Shown piece by piece: positions 12,961-26,093 of a DNA stretch of 64,000 nucleotides. The stretch is from positions 1,736,001 through 1,800,000 of the forward strand of contig NC_090130.1 in the NCBI RefSeq assembly GCF_040581485.1. Direction: 5' to 3'. The first letter of the stretch is position 1. Each line of letters opens with the position of its first letter. The notes below the pieces were generated by a model. It had not been told where the DNA came from. It saw only the letters and a list, made by a program, of their open reading frames with translations, and searched no databases. The position numbers were made by a program, and so were the translations under genes. Source of the DNA: Linepithema humile (lineage: Eukaryota; Arthropoda; Insecta; Hymenoptera; Formicidae).

Positions 12961-14420
12961 GTTTTTTAAATATTTGATCGTACATTTCAAAATCGACTTA
13001 CTTCTCATTTCCGAGTGTTCAAATTAATAACTTCTCTCTGTTTTATAGGGTTAAAGTTGTATGAAATTTTGTGTTGTAAAAATATATATCTAACGTAGTC
13101 TTCGACAATTCCTTAAGCTTGAACAAGACAAAACTATGTCATCGCAACTACCGCTGAATCTTCAAGTGATTCTTGTGCGAAAACCAAGTCTGAAAATTGA
13201 GAGAACAATGATAACCTTAAAGAACAAACAATTTCCTGAAATTCACGAATTATTTACCAACGTAGACAAATTTTTCTCTTTATAATTATCCATATCGCAT
13301 GAGATTTTTTCAATAATTAATCCGAAATGGATGAAAACTGAGCAAACATTCATTCGCAATTTTACCAAAGACATTACATTAACCTGCTATTATTTGCTTT
13401 TCCAATATTAATTAAACGATTTTTTTCTAAAACTTTTATGATATTATTTTAATATTTTTTGTTCCAAAATATTAATGATGATAATGCGTGAAATCTTCCA
13501 TATTGTATAACAAAATGTACGAGTGCGAATAATCAGTGCAAATCATAATAATATGCATGTATGGCGCTTCCGTAAATTATGCAAAATGCAGAATGGTAAA
13601 ATCGATTGATTCTCTCGTACAGTGTGGATTAAATTTGTATGTATTGCCAAACATAATTTAATTTTAGCTGTATAAAGCGATTAATTCGCTTAAATATAAT
13701 TAGTTTCGAATTTTTAATATAAAATTTATTATTGGTATGATTTATTTCATTACGTAGTAACAAATAAAAATTTCCTATGCACATTGTGCGGCTGATTCAA
13801 AAAAATATTCGCTAATGTGTCATTTAGTCATTTTAGTCATCGTTCATTAAAAAATACAATTTGATATTCAATGCAATCAACACCCGATTCACCTATCAAA
13901 TATCTCGTTTATTTCATTATTTTATTTTATATGAATATTTTGTTTTTCGTGAAAGCACCGATAAATTCTTTGAAATTTTGAATATCGAAACAAATTAATA
14001 TGTTTTTACTTTAATATAATTTCAAATTTTTATCAATAATTTAATATATATACATGGATGGAATGATAATATTACGAATTACAATTTATTTTTTAATAAA
14101 AGCGTCGGCACTTATTCTACTATTTCTTCCGATTGTTATATAAGTAAATGCACCAGCAGGTCGAGGCAATATGTCGCGAACAACCGTTTAGGATTTATTG
14201 GCGAGTCTCCGAGCAAGAATACATGGCTATTTATAGTTTCATAAGCCTGAAGGGAGGGCTTAATCTGACATATATACCGCGGTAAATCCTACTTTAATAA
14301 TTGTCAGAACTGAAGTTAGAAGTTTCCAAAACTCAAAGCAGCGCTGACCAAGATAAATTTATACATTGCAAAAGCGCAGTTTAAGCAAACTTGAAGTTTT
14401 GATCGAACGAGTTTTATGCA

Positions 14421-14428
14421 TATAAAAG
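14421..14428 (+). promoter_or_regulatory. TATA box of the small nested gene
   Basis: TATAAAAG lies 95 bases before the ATG at 14523. With the usual 25-30 base spacing, transcription would start near 14450 and give a 5' UTR of about 70 bases. The match is to the general eukaryotic TATA consensus; no initiator motif is obvious. AT-rich sequence yields such matches by chance, so the call leans on the gene downstream. Confidence 0.4.
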
Positions 14429-14522
14429 AAGTTCAAAACTAGCTAATTATTTTTGAGACATTTGGTAGAAAGAAATATTTTGTCCCGGATATTTTAAGAA
14501 TATTTGTACGAAAAGCAAGCAT

Positions 14523-15045
14523 ATGCTATATCTAAACAACGTATACAGAATTTACGTAGTGGTGGATGAACCAGTTGAAGTTATACAATGCAAGGATCAA
14601 TCGTCCGTTTGTCAAGAATACGATTCTCATCGCACAGTTGACTGTAATTACGATCTTAGTTTTCTCCTACGCAATCCTGATGCTTCAACGTATGAATTAA
14701 GCGACGTAGAAGTACTACAGGTATGCGTAATTTTTATCAAAAATGTAATTAATATTTTTATCTATTGTTAAAGCTTTCTGTGTCAGATAATCCCGAGTCT
14801 TAATTAAATGAATGCTATTCCTATAGCGAGCTCTTTTGGAAAGTAAGCTGTCTGACGATCCTCGAATTACGTTTGATCATTTCTTCGCAAAGACGCCAAC
14901 TCCGTACACGTGCGAATGGAAGGAAGTAGACAGGCAATTGAAAATCTTGATGAAAGGTGAGCTTAACGAGGTTGATTGTGAAACAATGTTTGAAAGAATC
15001 CACCGTCATTGCACGCAATTATCTGCCGTTGGCAGGTGGACATAA
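14523..15045 (+). CDS. Small two-exon gene, unknown 138-residue protein
   Basis: Exon 1 is 14523-14720 (66 codons) and exon 2 is 14827-15045 (72 codons plus TAA). The intron 14721-14826 is only 106 bases, begins GTATGC, ends TTCCTATAG and contains an in-frame stop. Both exons are phase 0. An in-frame TAG at 14466 makes the ATG at 14523 the first start available. The protein is soluble-looking and rich in Asp/Glu, with several Cys, and has no signal peptide or membrane segment. Visible stretches include YDLSFLLRNPDASTYELSD near residues 43-61 and CEWKEVDRQLKILMKGEL in the second half; it ends SAVGRWT. I do not recognise the family. An ATTAAA around 15145 could be a poly(A) signal. The gene would sit inside the 33.6 kb intron of the long gene on the same strand. 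Confidence 0.6.
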
Positions 15046-15832
15046 TTATGAAATATATACAAGGCTTTATTGTGCTTAAAAAAAAAAGCTCGCTTTAGCT
15101 CATAAAAATTAATTGCAAAGACGTAAATAGTCTTTAAAAAAAAAATTAAATATATTACGAGAAGAAAATGATCATTTTAAACGACCACCCTTTTGCGATT
15201 GGAAAGAACGAAAAGCAGGTTGTAACTCGGTCATTTACGTTTATTCCTCTACGTTACTTTGGCCATTACGCCGCTGCAAATTTGCTGCAGAGACGGAACG
15301 ACCGCACGAAATTTATTCCATTTCACGATACGTACGTTCCTTCGTTATTGCATTTCCCTTCGACTCCATGTGACTCACTGCTTCGCGCAGCATTGCCGCG
15401 AGGCATCCGTGTTCATTGAGGAAGTACTGCGGAGGTCGAGAGGGCAGTTCCTATCGATCTCCAACTCAGTGCACAGTTTATTGAATCTGCGACATAGTCG
15501 GTTACTTATTCGGTTATACGTAAAGAGAAGGACGTACGAGTTTCGGTTCTAATTGATTAAAAGTACTACGTTTGCCGTGAGTTTCGCGAACGATGGAAAT
15601 GGAAATGGTTCGGCAAACTCGAGAAAACGCTACATGTGCATCGCACGACGCGAGCAAAGTTTAATTCAATTACTTATATTTTCATGAAAGAAGCTAAATG
15701 GATTTCTCTTTATTTTACTAGAGTAGCTGGTTTCCCCGGAAACCTGCAACCTCATAGCTCAAATTTATTCTTTGAACGTGGACTGTTATTCCGTGGAAAA
15801 CTCCCTTTCAGAAAGGGAGACGGAGAGAGGGG

Positions 15833-15866
15833 GAGAGAGAGAGAGAGAGAGAGAGATAGAGAGAGA
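15833..15866. repeat. (GA)n dinucleotide microsatellite
   Basis: A run of GA units with one TA interruption near 15856. It produces artefactual Arg-Glu repeat frames on the plus strand. No coding evidence. Confidence 0.95.
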
Positions 15867-17515
15867 CTACAAAGTTGAAAAACGTAGTGCGTTTGCTTGC
15901 CCGGGTTTACGCACGTGTGCACGTTGTTTTATCCCATTCCCGTTTGTTGAAATATAAAATAGTGATACATGTTGCCCGGTGCGGCAGCGTTGCCGTTATT
16001 TTGGAAACTTTGTCGGTCGATGCGGTTAACTTCTGATTGGTTGCGGCGGATCGAAATTCGGTTTAATTAATAGCTTGCCGAAGTTATTTGATCGCGTTAT
16101 TGAGCAAAATTGGTGGATGTTCGGAAGTTCAAGAATAATTGGTTGACCAAGCAAACCGGTATACGAAGAAAGTACACATGCCACTCGAGAATCAAGTGGT
16201 CCCATCAACGAGCCGATACCTAGATGTTTACCTCGTTTAATTACGTTTGCTTACACCATTAATTTACTTTGTGCTGTCCTTGCGAATGCAATCAGATTGT
16301 TTCTCGGCGTAACAATGTTTTATTATCGCTGCTCATTTTCCAAAATGTCTATTATTAATGTGGATACATTAGTAATTGTTTGTAATTTATATGAATATTA
16401 ATTGCTAACAAACCAGATTGCCCGAGGCAAAAATAAAATTAATTAATAAAATTAATTAATTAACCTCCAAAAATTTATGGATTTCGGCTTAAATGTTAAA
16501 TTAATTAATACGAAAACATAATTACTTAGCATCTCTATGAATAAAAGGATTTTTTTTAATCATCTGCAAATGCAACGGTTGTAATTATATTTTTCACCGT
16601 GGAAGATTGTAATCACAATATTCGCAGACAGTAATTCGAGCGTTTAAAAAAAAAGGATGAATTAGACTACTCAGTTGCTCGAGTATGTTCATTGATGGTT
16701 GGTAGTTTAATTAGCGAGCCAGTCTACGGAGGTGTAATTAATTTCTACGATTCCTTGCAATGTTTGTGCGCCTTTGGCGTTTATTCAGGACGCGGAGGAA
16801 CGATGACGAGACTCCGAACAGTCGAGAGGAAAGTAGCTCGAATGGTGGACATATTCAGCATCGCCGTTGGGTGGAAATTGCTTTTCCTATCCGCTGTACA
16901 ACAATTCGCGCGCGTGTATTCGTCACGCATACATATAAACACGTAGAGCCCTGATATTTTCAGTATACGCGATACCACCCAGCGCGCAAATAGAATCCGC
17001 AAATCCTTTCCTTCTCTTTTCGTCGCTTGCTATATATATATACATATATACGTGTCGTTCTTACTCTTTTCTTCGCCCCTTTATTTCTCTTCGTGATTGT
17101 ATTTTCTTATGAGAAAGTACTCCCTTTTTCCTCAGTCGTCAAATTTGCAGTCGGCTCAATTACGCAATTTCGTAGATGAATTTCGTCGCAATAAATATAA
17201 ATTTCAAGTTCTTTTCTCCTGTTGTTATGAATAAATTATACATAATATTAATTAAAGAGTTTTCAGTTGTTAATAATTTGTTTAAATTTTTTAAAATAAA
17301 GATTATGTCTATAAAAAGATCAATATGAAGAGAAAACAGAAAGAAATTTGTTCATTTACTCGGTGGAAAATATAGATTGTAAATATCTACCTTGTAGATA
17401 GATATAATTGTTCTCATATTGCACCCCTATTTCACACATCGTTTGTTATAAAAGTTTACATTGTATTAAAAAAAAATCAAATAAATTTTATATGTCTTCA
17501 GTGATATTCCAAAAA

Positions 17516-17970
17516 AAACTTTCAATATCGTATTCCAATTTGTTCGTACAGACGGCTTAATAAATACCTTTATCATTGTAGGCGAGATGATTGGTACGGC
17601 TTAGAGGATGAAATTTTCGCAAATACCAAAATCTCTGCGGCCCTTTTCCGGTTTTCTGGTCATCGAACGCTTGCAATAATTTTTTTCTTTCTATTCGTTT
17701 ACTATCTCCGATTTTCTTCCATCATCTCCGCAACGGTGAATCTCTCTCGGTAAATTGAATTGCTTTGCGAGCAGGATGGAAGCATCTAATAAGGTCTTGC
17801 CGGCTTATTGAAAGTTGGATTTCCGCACGTCTCCTCAATATGAGGACCAGACTGAACCTAACGGCGAAAGAACCTCATGCGAAGGAGTGCAACGTCAAAA
17901 ATCATGTTTGATGATAAAGGTATTTATTAAGCCGCCGATGCGAAAAATTGGAAGGCGACGTTGAAAGTTT
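17516..17970. repeat. Inverted repeat with 60-base arms and a 334-base loop
   Basis: The left arm 17516-17576 and the right arm 17911-17970 are reverse complements with about nine differences. The innermost 24 positions match exactly (core CTTAATAAATACCTTTATCA). The outer halves are less conserved than the inner halves. No clear target-site duplication is visible outside the arms, so a typical MITE is not proven. The loop is mixed sequence with no long open frame. It could be a foldback element remnant or a structured RNA segment in an intron. Confidence 0.8.
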
Positions 17971-20900
17971 CTCGATAACTGTGATATTTTTTAACTAGAT
18001 ATTTTTATAAATGATTCGCTTTCCCGATTTTAGCATTATAAAAAGCAAATATGTAAAGAATCCTCAAGTTTTTAGATCAAATTAATTTTGCAATTGTTTG
18101 CTATTTCGAAGGCTAGAGATCGAAAATTTTGGATTCAATAGTTTTTTTTAAATTAGAGGTAATTTTCGGTTATCAAAATTTATTAAAGTTTCTATGCTTT
18201 TAATTTGATATAAAGTTATTGGATCTCTTACTTTTTGAACATTTTAAAGCTTGAAAATGCAATTTTTTAAAATGTCTACATCACTATTTTATACAGCGTA
18301 ATGTAAAAACGTATTTTTCCAAGAATTTATATAGATATATATATATATACTATAATTACAGTCTGCGTCATTTCAGTTCAGGCCACAAACATACTTATAA
18401 GATATCGATTGCGCGATTTCAATTCCGCTTTACGATCCCGTAAAGAAATTTTATAGTCACATCGGCGCAGAAACCGCATTAGAAATGGATTATGATGTGC
18501 CGTTCTTATAACCTGCTTTTTCATCAACAATCGGATTCAATACATATTCCGACTTATCTACAATCTTAATAAAGTATTTTTATAACGTAGGTTTTCCGCG
18601 GGCAAAGATGACAGCGATCCATGAAACATTTCCGGAACAGCAGACAATGCATTCATATTCAACAGACAAAAGCTTAAAGAAAATATAAATTCTGCAACAT
18701 ATTTTTCATCGATAAAGTTATTATAAAAATTTTGTACATTTAATTGCGTCATTTAACACGTAATTATATACATACAATCAAAGTTTGTTTTATTAATAAT
18801 AATACGTATTAATAATTAAAATTAATTTTGTATATTATTATGTCATTATATTATTTTGCGTACTACATGTTTATAACAATATTCAAAAAAAAATATTTTT
18901 GATAAACCATGTTAACTTTGTTAATAAAATAGCATTGTAAGTTTTTTTTATTGTAACAATGTGTAACAGAAATTGTGAATTATTTGTTATAAAAATATTC
19001 GTAAAAAAACTAATATGTGATATGGATTTTGCGTGCTGTACTTGCTTTTATATAAATGCCGTCAACGCGCAATGAATTTTTTTATGTAAGCACTCTTTTA
19101 TTTGTAATACTGCAATTCTGCAAAAAACAGAATTTTATTCTATTATCACATTGTTTGGTAATGTCGCATAAATGAAACCCACGCGTAATGAATTTAAATT
19201 GAAATTCCATTAATTATGCACCTATTCTTTAAGATATCTATATCAAGAATGAAAACGTCTCGTCTTTCCTCCCGGTAAAACGATGCTATTGTTCGGTGTA
19301 TGAAATGCAAGCAGTGATTAGAGATCCGCTCTGACGTCAATGGCACCACAAAGTGGCTGCTGCAACTAAAGCTACATCTACACCGCAATGATCGTGCACG
19401 TTGATAGCGTCGCGTCGCACGATAACGGCACCTCGTTATGCAAACGTCGATCGATAGGTGCACGCACATACATGTGCATTTCGACCGGCAGTGAAAACGA
19501 CGGATTACAAATATAAAAACAATAAAAGTGGGGGGAAAAAAAAACGGCGCGTACGACCAACTGTGCGCACCGAAAGATAAATTAATCCTTTGAGATTGAA
19601 CATGCGCCGAGTTTTGTTTGTTTTATTTATCTGTTTGTTTAATTAAGTTTCCGTGTCGCCGATCGTGCCAGCAATATATTTTCGTTACGGAAGTGCGCCG
19701 TATTTGTAGAGAATTAAGTCGGAGAAACAGTTCTTTTTCTAAATTATTATTAGTAGTATGATTTTTCTCGCTATCTGATTATTCCCTCGGTTGAATATCA
19801 TTTAACATAACGCGCCATTTATTATTAGATAGAAGAGGTTGACTGATTCGGACGAACTTGGAATTGCAGGATCGATAGATATTGAAGGAACTTGCAATAT
19901 CGAGTTCTCCGATCAAGTGTGCAATAACGATCGACCTACCTTCAAAGATAAGTTCTTGTCTTGAGAATATTTTTCTATGATAGTGCGCTGGACTGAACAT
20001 AATCTACGAAATTGGATAAAACCTTTCAATATGAAATTTTACCGAGAGAACACGGCGAGACGGTAAAGTTTCCATTACCTAAGAGTACAACGATAGATAA
20101 TTTTAGAAATATTCTTTTTATTGTTATTGTATAAACTTCGATATTACCGTTATTGACTAAAGGTTAAAGTTGATTGCTGCTACAGTTGCTTGTTAGATTA
20201 TTATCAAAGTTTAATTCAACTAAACTTCCAAGTGCTCAAATTTAACTTTGTAGTATTATTATTAGCCAGATTAAACTTTAATAATATTGATTTGCACACA
20301 ACATAGACAAAAATAAAAATTTTGTAAAAATTAAATAGTTTGAATGATATGCAGCAAAAAATTTATTAATAATTAATTTTATTTCACTGAAATATTAACT
20401 TTTTTTTATTTTTATGTCACAAAGAAAAAGTTTAATTAAAAATTGCGGGTTTTTTTTGTTTATTTTGCGAAATTAAATACCGGTCGTGAAACTCGCATAA
20501 TTTCTTCATAATTTTTATTATTCACAAATCCGTCCGACTGTTATGTCCCAATCTTGTGCGCTTATTAGTCGCTAAACCGTGGGTATTCCGCATAATTTCT
20601 CCTGGGTCGGCGCCATCTCCCCAAGGCTGTTCCTTTTTATTTCGCAAACGTATGAGAGAAGTTGCATGGCCGACGAGTTTCGTTGCATGGTTGCGATCGT
20701 AAAAATAAAATATCGCGGCGACGACGCGCTGAAAAAGCAGTTATTCATATAATTTCGGCGAATTTTATGTTGTCGTAAAGCGCAGGTGTCGGTACTCGTT
20801 CGATCTAATTACAATTTTCTATTCGAATCGATGTAAATCGGTCCCTCTTCCGTCGCAATAATGGAAGACTTGCGCGTGATGCGTAGCGCAGCAATGATAT

Positions 20901-22348
20901 TTGACAGAAGCGTAAAAATGCACGTAAAATCGTGGTGTCACTTAACTGAGTTTTCTTTGAAGTCGTTACTAGCTAGCAAAGTGAATTTTACCTCTCGTTT
21001 GGACAAAGGAAGTAGCTGTGTTACTACTGACATTTCGTTGTAATTCTAGAAATAACACACGGGTCGGAGCCCGCAAGCTAACGACGGCAAAAAGTTTACA
21101 CGAAGTTAAAATCTGATATTCCGCTCTAACGCTTCCGATCGGCAATTTTATCCGCTCGATTCCCAATAGTTATCGCCCATCGGAAAGTTGTCACGGGACG
21201 AATTAACGTACAGTGTGTTTCACACTTTGGGAAACACCGCGTCGGGATCTGCAAAACCGCGTTATGTCACGTCGGGACCACCAAATCAATAGAGCTACCC
21301 GACCGGTGGCGGTTAACTATTTGGACTGCCGCAAGTGTAGATCCGTGCTTGCGCGGGCGAACGTTATATTACGGTGGTTAGAATTGCCGTGCAGATTTCA
21401 AGTGTTCACGCACGTTCACGCGCAACTCTGTATTCGCCGCTGTGTCGAGTCCGCGTGTTATTCTTACGTGAGCCTCGCGCGGAACTCTCCGCAATGAACT
21501 ATCGTGAGATAAAAACTTGAAGAATTTAAAAATGCAAAATTTTCATATGCAAATGTTTAAACATCGCAAATTTTTTTCACAAACACCTTCGCAATTATGT
21601 GTCCGCAGTTACAAGTTGCGAAATTTTTTTTCTACGGAACGATAAGCCTTAACTACCGAGTGGATTACAGCGTAATCCTTTCGCGACATTCGAAAATCTG
21701 CCGCACCGGCGTATTATCTCGAGCCTCTTTATCGTTCTATTCGTAATTTTATACAGAAGCGCGTAATCCCTTTTATCGCGGGTGATTAGCTTCTCGTCGA
21801 TTTTCTTTATTCTTATAACAGTAACGCGCTACCTCCTCTTTAAAATTCCACAAATTTCAATTAAAAAAATTGCGATTGCGGACTTACTTTAGCACATTCG
21901 GAGTATTTCCTGTTTTAATTATTTTATAGATGAGCAAAATTTGCGAAATATCGTCGCATTTTAGTTAAAAACGCTCTAATTAATAAACATAATTGCTCTG
22001 AGCGCCATTTGAAATTTCTTTGTAGATTCGATAATTATTTGCAAATTGCCGGGCTAATCCTTTTATTGTAATGAAAGCTATTCAAACGGCAGCCACTATT
22101 GTCCTCAAAAATCGGGATTCAATTTCACACTTAAGACGGATTTTAATATAATTTATCTCTGACGCTCGCGCAAAAGCACGGAAAGAGAGAAAGAGAAAGT
22201 CGTCTTTATTTTTTTTATCTGTCTGTGGATTCAGCGATGGATAGCTCAAGGAGGATTTGAAGGGTCGAAATTAGTTCCTGGGATGGCATCGCGCTTCGTA
22301 ACGTACCGTCCCGTCCTCCGAGAACATTTTATTCCTCTGTTTTCGCAG

Positions 22349-22478
22349 GATCAGTTATTCGTGGCACGAAGTCACGTATTTAAGCGGCCGCAAACTGCTC
22401 CGAAGTTGTGCCGTTGTTGTAAAAAATTCGAGTGTGACGGCACCGGAGAAAAATGGGTCGCACAAACCTGGAGCATTC
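22349..22478 (+). CDS. Putative alternative exon, phase 0 to 1
   Basis: An excellent acceptor (ATTCCTCTGTTTTCGCAG) ends at 22348, and a usable donor GTAAGA follows 22478. The 130-base exon is open in the frame starting DQLFVARSHVFKRPQ and includes a small Cys group, CRCCKKFEC. It enters phase 0 and leaves one base, the same boundary phases as exon 5050-5176, so it could replace that exon between 3869-3985 and 38805-38915 but could not follow it. The open frame extends well past both splice sites, so openness adds little. It may equally be a non-coding exon or a chance pair of sites. Confidence 0.3.
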
Positions 22479-25400
22479 GTAAGAATTCCCTCGTGTTTTG
22501 TAAAAATATTTCGCCATTCTTGTTTACGTATCGTGAAATTGCGCAATTCTTTACGCATCCTGTCGTAAACGAATCATCTTTTATTCGTGTCGTCTAATTA
22601 AACTGAATTATTTAAAAGACATGGGACCAACTTTAGTACGTAAACAAATTTTATTTTTCATATTTCTCAACTAACTATTTTTGCTGCGCTGTTATTTTGA
22701 ATAAAAATTTATTCCACATATGAGACGCGATAAACAAAAAATAAGCTAATTTTTAAACCTCTAAACCTCTAATAAATAATATCAAGCGGAATGGAGATTG
22801 TGAATACGTTAGTATGAATGTGAAATCGAGGCGTGTGCACTGAAAGCCAAGTAGAATTATCAGAGCGTTCCAGTCGCCGGCGCGCGCGTCCGGACTAAGG
22901 TTCGACTAATAAGATTACTGGAACACACTCAATGAGCAGTAACGAAGCAGCTTGGAACCGCTTCGGAGGAAATTGGCATAAATGGAACAACGACTGCGAA
23001 ACCGACGCGTTCATTGTTAGGCGGCTGTAATCAATATATGCGCTTGGAGCCTGTATTATTAAACTAGCTCGAGAGGCTCAATACGAATCAATCTTGAGAT
23101 TGTGCTCACGTTTGTTAAAATGCTGATTTATTCATCGTTTCTCGCGTTTGGTTCGGCATTTTCTTTTACGTCAAATTAGACTTTATTAATTCTTTGAAAT
23201 TCAATTTCTTTGAAATTTCTTTAAAATTAATTTTTTCTAAAATCAGTCTTAAGTTAACCAACAACAATCAACATAATTCTGCGATCGCGAAATAAAAGTA
23301 AGGAAATGTGATACTTCAGAAATAAAATATTTTATTTTTCTATTTTTAAATCACAGAAGAGCATGGCAAGCTACTGAAATATTTTCGGTGTTCTCTAGAA
23401 TAAGAATAGATCTGATCGACAATGATATCCGATGTCGCCCGGGTCGCTATTATCAAAATTGCTCAAGCAAGGACGCCTTCCTTCGAACTTGAGGCACTTC
23501 CCTTTATGGCGCACTCCGTCAAATTGCTCGTCGCGTGAAGTAAATCGAGGATTCCGCGACTACTGCTTTAAACTCATCCCCCTGACGTTACGCCGTTTAC
23601 CATTCAGCGTGGTTTGCATTCACGTTCCATTTGTAGATCGGCTCGACTCAGCGTGAATAGACGCGTCTCACATTCGGCCATTTCTTACACGAATAAGGAA
23701 CCTGTGTAAACTATGTACTTTTCGCATAGACTGCTAATGGCTTCATTAGTTTGCTAAAGGTTCGTTAACGCGTGGTTTTCGAATTTTGGCAACTATTAAT
23801 TGGATTGAAAAAGAAAATATAATTAAAAATCACAAAAATAAGATGCAACAAAAATATGCGTTTCAATTTTGTATATAATTCTAGATGGAAAATTGCAAAC
23901 GTTACTTTATTTTTTTATTCAACCTCGCAATAATGAATTTCACTTCATTGTTAGCTAACTGCACTACAAATCAATTGCAATTCGGCATGCATATAATTGC
24001 TACGGTTACGTCCTACATAGCAAGTTGCGTCAATTTAATTCCAATTAATCAACACCTACCAAATGTCACGCGATTGATCGCTAGTTACGGGGAGGGCAAG
24101 GGGGCCAATTGCACAATTTGCTTATGGGAAGGATTAATGTGCGTTTTGCATTGAACGGGAAAATGCGCGTAATCGCACGAAAATTCGATTAACGAAGTTC
24201 CAGGATGCGCGACGGTGATAACAGTTAATTGTGCGTTTCATTAGCGGACGCTTCCGCGCGGCCGTGTGCGCGTTGTACCTGAAACACGGCTTTAACGGCG
24301 AGTAACCCGATAGGTTTTAAGCTCTGTACCACGTACTCGGGGCAAATGCGCTCAGAAATCGTTAACCTTGTTTTGCCGGTCAGCGAGGTTCGTCTGAATT
24401 CTGCAAAACCCGAATTGTAAAGTGATCGTTTAATTCAGATGAATAAAAAAAAATCAACAATTTGTTTATTCGAGTTCTTTTTCACGGATTTCTTGACAAC
24501 GTAATAAATTCTTTCGCGTAATATTTCGGATCTAATTAACTATCAAGCAATTCTGTGTAGCGTGCTTCAAATTTATTTAGCTTCAACAATATTAAAGGGA
24601 ATGAAAATTTCATGTAATTAACGTTTATTGAAATATCTACGTTTCACCGAAATAATATTTTCCATTTTTTATACAGTTGACTGCTCGTGAATTTTTTATT
24701 TGTTTTAATTATTCTTCGTCATTTGTACAATGGAAAATTTTATATCGCATTTTATTTTCGTCGCCGTAGAGTCCGGTGAATATTTCTCATTTGCAAAAAA
24801 AAAAGAAAAAATAACGAAACGATATTAATTTAGCCATCCATCATGAGTGTAAAAAAGTATATTTGCCTGTAGAAACTTCGCTCGTTACTTTATTTTCTGG
24901 CGTATACTTTAGCTGAGAGAGAGAGCCGCGGAATATTATCTTCAATGTCTCGCGAACTTTCAATGCAGCTGTCGACGGCTTGAAATGAAGTTAAACTATT
25001 AAATTCAAACGCAACGCAACGACGCATTCACTTACGATTTTCACAAACAAATTATTTTTTAAAGCAATGTGACATAGTAAAAAGCATATGCATAAACTAG
25101 GATAATTCTGATCACGTATCTAGATGAAGTGGCTTACGCTCTTCTTTATTTGATATAAAAGTTTGCTTTGCATATAACAAAATGGTACATGAGTTTTCAT
25201 TTTATTAAAATTAGGGATTTCATATACGTTAAATTTAGAAAAATCTGTAAAATATTCAAAGACTTATTCGGACATATTTTCAAATATTTAAAATAATATA
25301 GGAAGAGACATAATAGCTTTCAACTTTCTTGAAGAAAATGCTTTCGAAAAGGACGAGGAATAGAAGTACACGATCAGTTATCTGCAATTGTAATGCATCC

Positions 25401-26062
25401 GTTCTCGTTCGTGTCGTTTTCGTAACGTAATGCATCGTAATGCACTATTACGAAGCACACGTAATGTAACGTTCTCTTCCGTGCAACCGTATCCGCATAG
25501 GTGCGTGGTGTACGTTCGCGTGACACACAACCTAGCGCAATAATATAGTGCTGCGCCGAATGACGTGACAAGACATAAACTATCGTCAACTGCGACAGAT
25601 GCGGAAAACCCTATGTCGTCGTATTATTCTTTTTATCTTCGTAATCTTTATTTTTATATTTTTACACAAAATCGCACTTTAAAATCATAGTCTGGAGAAT
25701 TTACAGCACAATACTATTTCTTACTTTAAGATATTATTCTAATATTATACATTGAGAAAGTTCGAGATCTTTAGGATATATTTTTAAAGAATGCATCGTG
25801 CTCGTATTGTTTTCTATAATAAATTATACATTACGCATTCTATATAAAACAATCAAAATTTGCAAAATTTGATTTATGAGAATCATGCTGAAGGAAACTA
25901 AGTACAAATGGGCAGAAGTCACATGATAACTGATTTATGGCTCCTGTATCAATATTAGTACGTCATAAATCTTGACTTCGCGCTTTCCCTTTTAGATTTT
26001 CCCAGTAATTCGTCCTCTGTCTCACTTTTGTCAAAGATGTAGCGCAGGTGCTCTTGCGTACT

Positions 26063-26093
<31 letters not shown>
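26063..26093. repeat. (CT)n dinucleotide microsatellite
   Basis: About 14 CT units, slightly interrupted at the right end (TTTCTCTG). On the plus strand it could mimic a pyrimidine tract, but no acceptor AG with an open exon follows it. Confidence 0.95.

Larger units (their letters stand above)
5177..14420. other. Long non-coding stretch (putative intron)
   Basis: No firm exon. It contains the CA microsatellite at 7041-7075, a CpG-rich patch at 7080-7340, A-rich runs near 7470-7510, another CpG-rich patch around 8140-8420, a 130-codon frame at 9744-10136 without paired splice sites (rejected), a possible alternative start exon at 11738-11807 and an AT-rich duplicated segment at 12857-12960. 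The CpG-rich patches could be regulatory. I see no specific motif that proves it. Confidence 0.5.
15046..22348. other. Non-coding stretch between the nested gene and exon 22349
   Basis: No supported gene. It contains a GA microsatellite (15833-15866), the inverted repeat at 17516-17970, very AT-rich tracts (18780-18960 and 20100-20460) and CpG-richer tracts (15240-15560, 20640-21480, 21620-21840). Open frames in the CpG-rich parts occur in several frames at once, as expected from low stop density and not from coding. Confidence 0.5.
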
